5,848 bases of DNA from an uncultured bacterium (GTDB lineage: Bacteria; Pseudomonadota; Alphaproteobacteria; CAISDR01). Every line of letters begins with the position of its first letter. Position 1 is the stretch's first letter. The translations under genes and the position numbers were made by a program. The stretch is taken from NCBI GenBank assembly GCA_903884125.1, contig CAISDR010000354.1:1-5848 (forward strand), given 5' to 3'. The notes under the pieces were generated by a model. The model had not been told where the DNA came from. It worked only from the letters and a program-made list of their open reading frames with translations, and searched no databases. Shown in pieces: positions 1 through 4,892 of this stretch.

Positions 1-779
1 AGACCTGCGAGCGTGGTTGTTTCATCCGGCAAAAAATATCCGGGACGCGATGCCATGCACCCCGGATCATAGCCCGACATAATCGACATCAACGGCACCA
101 GATCAGACACCGAACGCGCCATTGGTCCGATCGTATCCAGACTTGGGCTAAGCGGTGAAAGGCCACGATTTGATATCAATCCAAACGTCGGCTTAATGCC
201 GACAACACCGCAATAAGATGCCGGAATACGGATCGATCCCAGACTGTCCGTGCCGAGCGCCACTGGTGTGAGACCTGCGGCGAGGGCAGAAGCCGAGCCA
301 CCTGATGAACCGCCGGGAACATAACCGGATCGCCATGGATTTTCCGTACGACCGAAATGATCATTCGCCGTGGTGCCACCAATGGCCCCTGCAGGCATAT
401 TGGTCTTACCCATCGGAATAAGCCCGTTGGCCCGCAGTCGCTCGATCACCACTGCATCTTTTTCGATCCGCGCCTGAGCCCGGAAAGAAAATCCGCAGGA
501 CGTCGGATGACCGGCGACGTCAATATTATCCTTGATGGCAATTGGAATGCCATCAAATGGGGACAGCGGGCCATCACCGTCACGACGCGCATCACTTTCG
601 CTGGCCGCCTGCATTGCCAGATCCGGGTCGAGAAAGCAAAACGCATTGGTCTTTGAATCCAGCGCCTCGATACGTGTCAGAAATCCACCAACCAGATCCT
701 GAGCGCTGAATGCACCATTGGCCAGACCTTCGGCCAAGCCAGTCAGACCGGCTGTGGCAATTTCTTCAAGATCATTCAT
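1..779 (-). CDS. Amidase signature family hydrolase (partial, N-terminal 259 residues)
   Basis: Seen: an open frame runs leftward from ATG at 779 off the window edge. The Ser-cisSer-Lys triad of the amidase signature family is intact: Lys83 in IAIKDNI, cis-Ser158 in PGGSSGGSAS, and nucleophile Ser182 in GTDSLGSIRIPAS. The spacings (75 and 24 residues) equal those of FAAH K142/S217/S241. It is followed by YCGVVGIKPTFG and DTIGPMARSVSDL, both typical of the family. Known: these cytoplasmic enzymes hydrolyse amide bonds (amides, carbamates, allophanate) or form GatA in tRNA amidation. Family members are usually about 450-500 residues, so roughly 40-45% is missing beyond the edge, including the region that would indicate substrate. 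GatA is unlikely because no gatB or gatC is adjacent. Odd: Leu180 sits where the signature normally has Gly or Ala. The Shine-Dalgarno is weak (GGGA about 10 nt upstream). It is divergent from the CoA-transferase gene. Family call is confident; substrate is unknown. Confidence 0.93.
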   Translation of the reverse strand, partial: MNDLEEIATAGLTGLAEGLANGAFSAQDLVGGFLTRIEALDSKTNAFCFLDPDLAMQAASESDARRDGDGPLSPFDGIPIAIKDNIDVAGHPTSCGFSFRAQARIEKDAVVIERLRANGLIPMGKTNMPAGAIGGTTANDHFGRTENPWRSGYVPGGSSGGSASALAAGLTPVALGTDSLGSIRIPASYCGVVGIKPTFGLISNRGLSPLSPSLDTIGPMARSVSDLVPLMSIMSGYDPGCMASRPGYFLPDETTTLAG

Positions 780-920
780 GAACCGGTCATCCCATGGAAT
801 CAGTCAGGTCTATTGTCACGGCATCCACAGGTATTGGCTAGTGCGTGGATATTGACTTGAAATTTTGGCTGACCATAGTGATGCAATCTATAAAGCGCCG
901 CATTATCAAGGAATTTCAAA
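780..920. promoter_or_regulatory. Divergent intergenic region between amidase and CoA-transferase genes
   Basis: This 141-bp stretch must carry the promoters for both divergent genes unless the amidase is driven from elsewhere. Visible elements are a plausible rightward promoter (865-894), a ribosome binding site (908-912), and an inverted repeat ATCCAC/GTGGAT at 823-828 and 845-850. The repeat arms are 22 bp apart centre to centre, about two helical turns. No convincing leftward -35/-10 pair was found by eye. The repeat could be an operator but is short enough to occur by chance. Confidence 0.5.
865..894 (+). promoter_or_regulatory. Candidate sigma70-type promoter for the CoA-transferase operon
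   Basis: A -35-like TTGGCT (865-870, 4 of 6 matches) and a -10-like TATAAA (889-894, 5 of 6) are separated by 18 bp. Transcription would start near 901, leaving a leader of about 20 nt before the proposed CTG start at 921, with the AAGGA at 908-912 inside it. The fit with the proposed start is good. An alternative pair, TTGACT (852-857) with CATAGT (874-879), is weaker at the -10. Inferred by eye only. Confidence 0.4.
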
Positions 921-923
921 CTG
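908..923 (+). promoter_or_regulatory. Ribosome binding site (AAGGA) placing translation start at CTG 921
   Basis: AAGGA at 908-912 lies 8 nt before CTG 921-923. The reading frame is open from 894, just after TAA 891-893, yet contains no ATG, GTG or TTG before ATG 978. ATG 978 lies inside the conserved N-terminal segment of the family (LDAAIDLIRPG precedes it) and has no Shine-Dalgarno. The site therefore argues for initiation at the rare codon CTG. Confidence 0.55.
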
Positions 924-2159
924 TCATCTGCCCCGAAACTGACGCTGGACGCGGCAATTGATCTGATCAGACCCGGTATGCGGGTTTACATACCCGGCGG
1001 CTGTGCGGAACCGGCCGCGCTGATCGATGCATTCCGGGCGCGACCGGATGCAGCCTGCGAGGTTACATTCATCGGCATCTGGATTCCGGGCGTCAACCGA
1101 TACGACTTCACAAAGCTGCATCCAACAGCGCGGATGGAGACGATCTTTCTGCCGCCGGAGCTGCATCCATCATGGCAGGCAGGTCGCATATTATTCAGAC
1201 CCATGGGCTATCGAAATGCATGGACTTGGCTGTCAGGCTCAGCCCAGATCGATCTGGCATTTGTAAATCTGTCGCCCAACGGTTCGGCTGGACTTTGCGC
1301 AGATTTTACAAAAGTTGCAGCGCAGTCTGCAAAAACAACTGTCGGGCTGATGAATCAGTCAATGCCGGATGTTATGCACAGTCCACAAATTGCGCCTTGC
1401 AATATTACCTATCAGGTGGCCTGTGATTTTCCGTTGACCACATTCAACGGCGGCATGCCTGACCCATCGATGCAGGCGATTGCCCAGAATGTCGCTTCAC
1501 TTGTGCATGACGGCGACGCCTTGCAGTTTGGCATTGGAAAGCTGCCCGGTGCGATTCTTTCCTGCCTCACAGATCACAGGCATTTGCGGATTCAGTCAGG
1601 AATGGTGGTGGATGAAGTGCTTGACCTGATTGATGCCGGTGCGATTGATCAAACCCCTGGCATTGTCGCATCCGGCCTGACCATGGGCAGTCAGTCACTG
1701 TATGGTCGCGCCGCAGGTGATCAACGATTTGCCTTCTTTGGGGTTGATGTCACCCATGACCCCCGTACGCTGGCGTCTGTTGACAATCTTGTTGCCATTA
1801 ATTCAGCACTTGAAGTTGATCTATCCGGGCAGATAAACGCCGAAGTGCTGAACGGTCAGCAGATATCCGGTGCGGGCGGCCTGTCGGATTTTCTGCGTGG
1901 TGCGGCATTATCACCGGGGGGACGGCCCATTGTTGCTCTTGCAGCCAGCGCAAAAGGCGGACGTACCAGCCGCATTGTGCCAAGGCTCGAAGCAGGCACA
2001 CCTGTCACCGTCAGCCGGAATGACGCTGGCTTCATCATCACCGAATTCGGTATTGCCGACCTGCGCGGACGATCATTGCGCCAGCGCGCGGATGCATTGA
2101 TTGCGATTGCAGCCCCCGAACATCGCGCTTATCTGGATGCAAACCGCAGCGATCATTGA
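921..2159 (+). CDS. Acetyl-CoA hydrolase/transferase family protein (CoA-transferase)
   Basis: Known: this family (COG0427; N- and C-terminal AcetylCoA hydrolase domains) moves CoA between acyl-CoA and carboxylates, or hydrolyses acetyl-CoA, in the cytoplasm. Seen, numbering the 412-residue product from CTG 921: the N-terminal motif IPGGCAEP (24-31), LQFGIG (201-206), SALEVDLSGQINAE (295-308), GAGGLSDFLRGA (317-328), SRIVP (350-354) and TEFGIADLRG (374-383). These match the short, roughly 400-residue branch of the family in order and spacing. Start: ATG 978 would give 393 residues but would cut off SSAPKLTLDAAIDLIRPG, which aligns with family N-termini; CTG 921 has a good AAGGA site. Odd: the segment where AarC and 4-hydroxybutyrate CoA-transferases carry the catalytic Glu (T-E-M/V) reads IQSGMVVD here, with Gly227. 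I recall this as common in the short branch, so the chemistry may differ. First gene of a probable five-gene operon; the substrate is not evident. Confidence 0.9.
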   Translation: MSSAPKLTLDAAIDLIRPGMRVYIPGGCAEPAALIDAFRARPDAACEVTFIGIWIPGVNRYDFTKLHPTARMETIFLPPELHPSWQAGRILFRPMGYRNAWTWLSGSAQIDLAFVNLSPNGSAGLCADFTKVAAQSAKTTVGLMNQSMPDVMHSPQIAPCNITYQVACDFPLTTFNGGMPDPSMQAIAQNVASLVHDGDALQFGIGKLPGAILSCLTDHRHLRIQSGMVVDEVLDLIDAGAIDQTPGIVASGLTMGSQSLYGRAAGDQRFAFFGVDVTHDPRTLASVDNLVAINSALEVDLSGQINAEVLNGQQISGAGGLSDFLRGAALSPGGRPIVALAASAKGGRTSRIVPRLEAGTPVTVSRNDAGFIITEFGIADLRGRSLRQRADALIAIAAPEHRAYLDANRSDH

Positions 2160-2183
2160 TCAAACAACCAAGAGACATAAGAC

Positions 2184-2720
2184 ATGAACCGATATTCCCT
2201 GAATGGTGTGGCCCCTGAGACCGCAGATGATCAGTATTGGATCGCGCCCAATGCAACGCTGATCGGCCAGATCAGGCTGGAACATAATGCCAGCGTCTGG
2301 TTCAACGCCACCTTGCGTGGCGATACCGACCTGATCACGATTGGTGAAAATTCAAACATTCAGGACGGATCGGTCCTGCATACCGATGCCGGAATCAAAC
2401 TGACCATCGGCAAGAATGTGACAGTTGGCCATATGGTGATGCTTCACGGCTGCACAATCGGGGACAACACGCTGATCGGGATCGGGGCAATCATTCTCAA
2501 CCGCACGCGGATTGGAAAAAACTGCCTGATCGGCGCCAACACATTCATCCCCGAGGGCAAGGATATACCCGACAATTCTTTTGTTATCGGATCGCCGGGG
2601 CAGGTGGTAAAACAGACTTCCGATGCCCATATAGCGATGATGACCGCATCCGCCCTTCATTATGTTGAAAACTGGAAGCGTTACAAATCGGGACTGATGC
2701 CAGTGGTATCAAAGGATTGA
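2184..2720 (+). CDS. Gamma-carbonic anhydrase family protein (left-handed beta-helix, hexapeptide repeats)
   Basis: The 178-residue product has the usual length and architecture of the YrdA/CaiE/PaaY group. Hexapeptide repeats run from about residue 20 to 140 (APNATLIGQI, ENSNIQDGSVLHTD, GIGAIILNRTRIG, CLIGANTFIP), followed by a C-terminal helix (about 147-168). The three trimer-interface zinc ligands are present: His66 in SVLHTD, and His83 and His88 in VGHMVMLHGC. WFNATLRGD (39-47) is a family hallmark. Known: the group forms cytoplasmic homotrimers binding Zn or Fe. Some members interconvert CO2 and bicarbonate, PaaY is a thioesterase, and many have no proven activity. It starts 24 bp after the CoA-transferase stop with a weak AGAGA site 8 nt upstream, consistent with co-transcription. 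PaaY-like thioesterase activity next to a CoA-transferase is possible, but the sequence does not establish it. Confidence 0.93.
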   Translation: MNRYSLNGVAPETADDQYWIAPNATLIGQIRLEHNASVWFNATLRGDTDLITIGENSNIQDGSVLHTDAGIKLTIGKNVTVGHMVMLHGCTIGDNTLIGIGAIILNRTRIGKNCLIGANTFIPEGKDIPDNSFVIGSPGQVVKQTSDAHIAMMTASALHYVENWKRYKSGLMPVVSKD

Positions 2721-2722
2721 CC

Positions 2723-2767
2723 GTGACCGAGTTCGAAAATCAGGTGCATCATGCGACTGCCATCTGA
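2723..2767 (+). CDS. Possible 14-codon leader/coupling ORF overlapping the rhomboid start
   Basis: GTG 2723 opens a 14-codon frame (VTEFENQVHHATAI) ending at TGA 2765-2767, 14 bp past the rhomboid ATG at 2751. It begins 2 bp after the carbonic anhydrase stop and has a good AAAGGA (2711-2716) 6 nt upstream, better than the CAGGTG before the rhomboid ATG. It may couple rhomboid translation to the upstream gene. It could also mark a one-base indel that cut a longer rhomboid N-terminus, or be chance. No homology is claimed. Confidence 0.25.
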   Translation: MTEFENQVHHATAI

Positions 2768-3539
2768 CGGGTTTGGCCCGCCAGGCGGCGGGGGCATGGG
2801 CAGTGGTGGCGGACCGTCCGGGGGACACAGGCACAGCCAGGTCGGACATGCCAATCAGCCCGCGATAAATGCGCCGCCGATTGTACTCTGGTTTGCTGGC
2901 AGTCTGGTTCTGGTATTTGCTCTGTTCAGTCTGCAGAGCGAGGCAATTCAGGATCAGATCATTGTCTACGGTGCGTTGTGGCCAGGCCGATTGAGCCTTC
3001 AGGCACCGTTTGATACAGCCCTGAACCTCTGGCTTGCCGGATCCAGCCTTTTCACCTACAGCCTGCTGCATGGCAGCTGGACCCATGTATTGATGAATGC
3101 GGTCTGGCTTTTGGCTTTTGGTGCACCGGTTGCACGCAGACTGGGCAACACCCGTTTCGCACTTTTATATTTTCTGTCCGGTCTTGGCGGTGCCGCCCTG
3201 CATCTGGCGCTGCACTGGGGCCAGATGGCACCGGTTCTGGGTGCATCTGCCTGTGTGGCCGGACTGACGGGTGCCATGGTGCGATTTGCCTTTCGGCAAA
3301 ACCGCCCGGCCAGCGACATTACCGGGCCGCTATCCGGACTGACCGACCGTGGGGTGCTGATTTTCGTGCTGATATGGTTTGGTATTAATCTTGCCACGGG
3401 ACTGCTGAGTTTCGTCGACGGCTCGGAACAGGCGATTGCCTGGGAGGCCCATGTTGGCGGCTTTCTGGTAGGCCTGTTCGGTATGCCGCTGCTTGACCGG
3501 CCAGCCAGCGTCGATCCCCTGTTTCAGCGCCTGACCTAA
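2751..3539 (+). CDS. Rhomboid family intramembrane serine protease
   Basis: The 262-residue membrane protein cleaves transmembrane substrates if active. Seen: a cytosolic Gly/His-rich N-terminus (about 7-38), then hydrophobic segments near 44-62, 96-124, 134-155, 160-181, 201-221 and 231-247, which fits the six-TM rhomboid core. Catalytic features are His112 and Asn116 in HVLMN (as H150/N154 of GlpG), nucleophile Ser166 in GASACVAGL, and His234 in HVGGFLVGL. Odd: the motif is G-A-S-A where GxSG is usual, though Ser and His are kept. Start: ATG 2751 is the only start codon in frame after the stop at 2724-2726, and its ribosome site is weak. It lies 30 bp after the carbonic anhydrase gene and 23 bp before the DUF4389 gene. 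The natural substrate is unknown. An inactive pseudoprotease is possible but less likely given the intact dyad. Confidence 0.92.
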   Translation: MRLPSDGFGPPGGGGMGSGGGPSGGHRHSQVGHANQPAINAPPIVLWFAGSLVLVFALFSLQSEAIQDQIIVYGALWPGRLSLQAPFDTALNLWLAGSSLFTYSLLHGSWTHVLMNAVWLLAFGAPVARRLGNTRFALLYFLSGLGGAALHLALHWGQMAPVLGASACVAGLTGAMVRFAFRQNRPASDITGPLSGLTDRGVLIFVLIWFGINLATGLLSFVDGSEQAIAWEAHVGGFLVGLFGMPLLDRPASVDPLFQRLT

Positions 3540-3562
3540 ACCTTCAAAAAGGAGCAACGTCG

Positions 3563-3856
3563 ATGACTGATGATAGCACCCAAGCCGGCCCGCATAAGGG
3601 CAGCCTGATTGAACGTTTGGCGTTTTCGCTTGGATTTGCAGTGGTGGCCTATCTGGCGCTGATGCTGCTATTCGCCCTGGCCATTGCACAATTCGTGCTG
3701 CGGGCGATTGACTCGACACCAAACGCCGAATTGACGCGATTTATCCGCCGCCTCACCGTTTACCTGGCATCGGTTGCAAGCTTTTGCGCGCTGGCCAATG
3801 ACGAGCGTCCCTTTCCTTTTGGGGACTTTCCCGCCGATCCGACAAGCGGGGTATAA
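3563..3856 (+). CDS. DUF4389 domain-containing membrane protein
   Basis: The 97-residue product has a short charged N-terminus, one clear membrane helix (about 20-46), a conserved NAELTRFIRRLTVYLASV segment (54-71), and the ERPFPFGDFP signature (81-90) that ends DUF4389 proteins. Known: the family is widespread in Proteobacteria and of unknown function; members usually span one or two helices in the inner membrane. Start ATG 3563 has a strong AAGGAG (3549-3554) 8 nt upstream, the best Shine-Dalgarno in the operon. It ends 4 bp before the CreA-family gene, so the two are very probably co-expressed. The name is by pattern recognition; no function is inferred beyond membrane location. Confidence 0.85.
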   Translation: MTDDSTQAGPHKGSLIERLAFSLGFAVVAYLALMLLFALAIAQFVLRAIDSTPNAELTRFIRRLTVYLASVASFCALANDERPFPFGDFPADPTSGV

Positions 3857-3860
3857 CGCG

Positions 3861-4361
3861 ATGAGATACGTATCACTGGCCATGGCACTGCTGGCTGCTG
3901 TTGTGCTGACACCGGCATCAGGGGCCAGTGCACAGGAAATCGGCGGGTTCAGTAATGACTGGACGGGCAATCGCATTATCGTCGAAGCGATTGCTGATCC
4001 CAAAATACAGGGCGTGACCTGTCACATCACCCGTTTTGACCGATCAGTGTTTGACCGGCTGTCCAAAGGCAAATGGTTCGAAGATCCGTCAAACACATCA
4101 ATTGCCTGCAGACAGACTGCCAGCCTGATCATCGGTCCGATTGATGTATCAAGCCATGGCGAAGATATTTTTTCCGAGCGCATGAGTTTGATTTTCAAGC
4201 ATATCGCCGTGCGCCGGATTTATTACGAGAAGAATGAAACGCTGATCTACATTGCCTATTCGCGCGAAGTGAAAGACGCCAGCGCAAAAATGAGCGTGTC
4301 GACAATCCCCCTTTATGGTGCCAATGCCCAGTGGTCAGGGCGCAAACCGGGCGCACGATAG
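3861..4361 (+). CDS. CreA family protein (exported, unknown function)
   Basis: The 166-residue product begins with a Sec signal peptide (MRYVSLAMALLAAVVL core, likely cleaved after ASGASA at residue 24). The mature part follows the CreA pattern: NRIIVEAIADPKIQGVTCHITR (38-58), SIACRQ (80-85), FSERMSLIFKHIAVRRIYY (104-122) and LIYIAYSREV (128-137). Two cysteines, Cys54 and Cys83, could form a periplasmic disulfide. Known: CreA is encoded by the first gene of the E. coli creABCD locus; its function is unknown, and no CreB, CreC or CreD homologue appears here. Start: ATG 3861 exactly precedes the signal peptide and sits 4 bp after the DUF4389 stop. A TTG at 3774 would bury the signal peptide and overlap the previous gene. 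The ribosome site is weak (GGGG 9 nt upstream), so translation may be coupled to the preceding gene. It is the last gene of the probable operon. Confidence 0.9.
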   Translation: MRYVSLAMALLAAVVLTPASGASAQEIGGFSNDWTGNRIIVEAIADPKIQGVTCHITRFDRSVFDRLSKGKWFEDPSNTSIACRQTASLIIGPIDVSSHGEDIFSERMSLIFKHIAVRRIYYEKNETLIYIAYSREVKDASAKMSVSTIPLYGANAQWSGRKPGAR

Positions 4362-4405
4362 GCGGGCTTGTAGCCTGGGGCAGATAGGATCATCCTTTTA
4401 TCCAG

Positions 4406-4424
4406 CACGCCACCAATAGGCGTG
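4406..4424 (+). promoter_or_regulatory. Stem-loop directly upstream of the CBS gene ribosome binding site
   Basis: CACGCC (4406-4411) and GGCGTG (4419-4424) form a perfect 6-bp stem with a 7-nt loop (ACCAATA). No T-run follows, so it is not an intrinsic terminator. Its 3' arm touches the purine-rich ribosome site. It may be a 5' leader element of the CBS gene or a processing/stability element at the end of the upstream operon; the role is inferred. Confidence 0.35.
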
Positions 4425-4436
4425 AGGAGAGGGAGG
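4424..4436 (+). promoter_or_regulatory. Strong tandem ribosome binding site of the CBS gene
   Basis: GAGGAG (4424-4429) and GGGAGG (4431-4436) lie in tandem, the second 5 nt before ATG 4442. This fixes the start and suggests high translation. The first G is shared with the stem-loop arm at 4419-4424. Confidence 0.7.
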
Positions 4437-4441
4437 TCATC

Positions 4442-4870
4442 ATGATAGTTGCCCAAATGCTAAAAGGTAAATCTGTCGGCGTGATCACTGTAACCCCGGC
4501 AAACCCCGTGTCCATGGCTGCCAAACTACTGGCGGATAATCGAATTGGTGCGGTCGTGGTCAGCGCAAACGGCACCAGCATCGACGGTATTCTGTCCGAA
4601 CGCGATATTGTCCGCGTGCTGGCCGAACGCGGTGCCGCCGTATTAACCGCACCGGTAAGCGAATTGATGACCACAAAGGTCATCACATGCCGGTTGAACG
4701 ATTCCATCAATGAAATCATGGCGATGATGAGTCAGGGGCGGTTTCGTCATTTGCCAGTGGCAGAACATGGTGCCCTGGTCGGTATTATTTCCATCGGTGA
4801 TGTGGTCAAGGCGCGGGTCGGCGAAATCGAAGGCGAGGCCAATGCGCTGAGGGCTTATATCAACGCCTGA
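4442..4870 (+). CDS. Tandem CBS domain-containing protein
   Basis: The 142-residue soluble protein consists almost wholly of one CBS pair (Bateman module). CBS1 spans about 8-64, with VSMAAKLLADNRIGAVVV and the ligand-contact motif GILSERDIV (49-57). CBS2 spans about 73-130, with SINEIMAMMSQGRFRHLPV and GIISIGDVV (114-122). The Ser/Asp positions in GILSERD and GIISIGD match the adenosine/ribose-contacting motif known from AMP-, ATP- or SAM-binding CBS domains. Known: stand-alone CBS pairs act as energy or ligand sensors, usually through partner proteins. No partner is apparent, since the neighbours are an 80-bp-distant upstream operon and a convergent hydrolase gene. The gap, stem-loop and strong ribosome site suggest its own transcript, though no clear promoter was seen and read-through from upstream is possible. 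The specific ligand is unknown. Confidence 0.94.
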   Translation: MIVAQMLKGKSVGVITVTPANPVSMAAKLLADNRIGAVVVSANGTSIDGILSERDIVRVLAERGAAVLTAPVSELMTTKVITCRLNDSINEIMAMMSQGRFRHLPVAEHGALVGIISIGDVVKARVGEIEGEANALRAYINA

Positions 4871-4892
4871 GGTTTGGGGGCAGCGCCTGTCG

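Noticed and set aside
776..790. Near-palindrome ATGAACCGGTCAT at the amidase start as an operator
   Set aside because: It requires ignoring one base and overlaps the start codon; short enough to be chance.
852..879. Promoter TTGACT (852-857) with CATAGT (874-879)
   Set aside because: The spacing is 16 bp and the -35 is good, but the -10 matches only 4 of 6. The pair at 865-894 has the better -10 and sits at the right distance from the ribosome site. It cannot be excluded as a second start.
2352..2660. Minus-strand 102-codon open frame inside the carbonic anhydrase gene
   Set aside because: It lies wholly opposite a well-conserved gene, lacks a recognisable domain, and is explained by codon structure of the coding strand.
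3330..3722. Minus-strand 130-codon open frame opposite the rhomboid and DUF4389 genes
   Set aside because: It runs antisense across two recognised genes and the gap between them with no domain or ribosome site; a shadow frame.
3774..3860. A longer CreA-family start at TTG 3774
   Set aside because: It overlaps the DUF4389 gene by 83 bp and would place 29 residues ahead of a complete signal peptide that begins exactly at ATG 3861.
4383..4402. Small hairpin AGGA-TCA-TCCT followed by TTT as a terminator of the five-gene operon
   Set aside because: Only 4 bp of AT-containing stem; too weak to support a terminator call.
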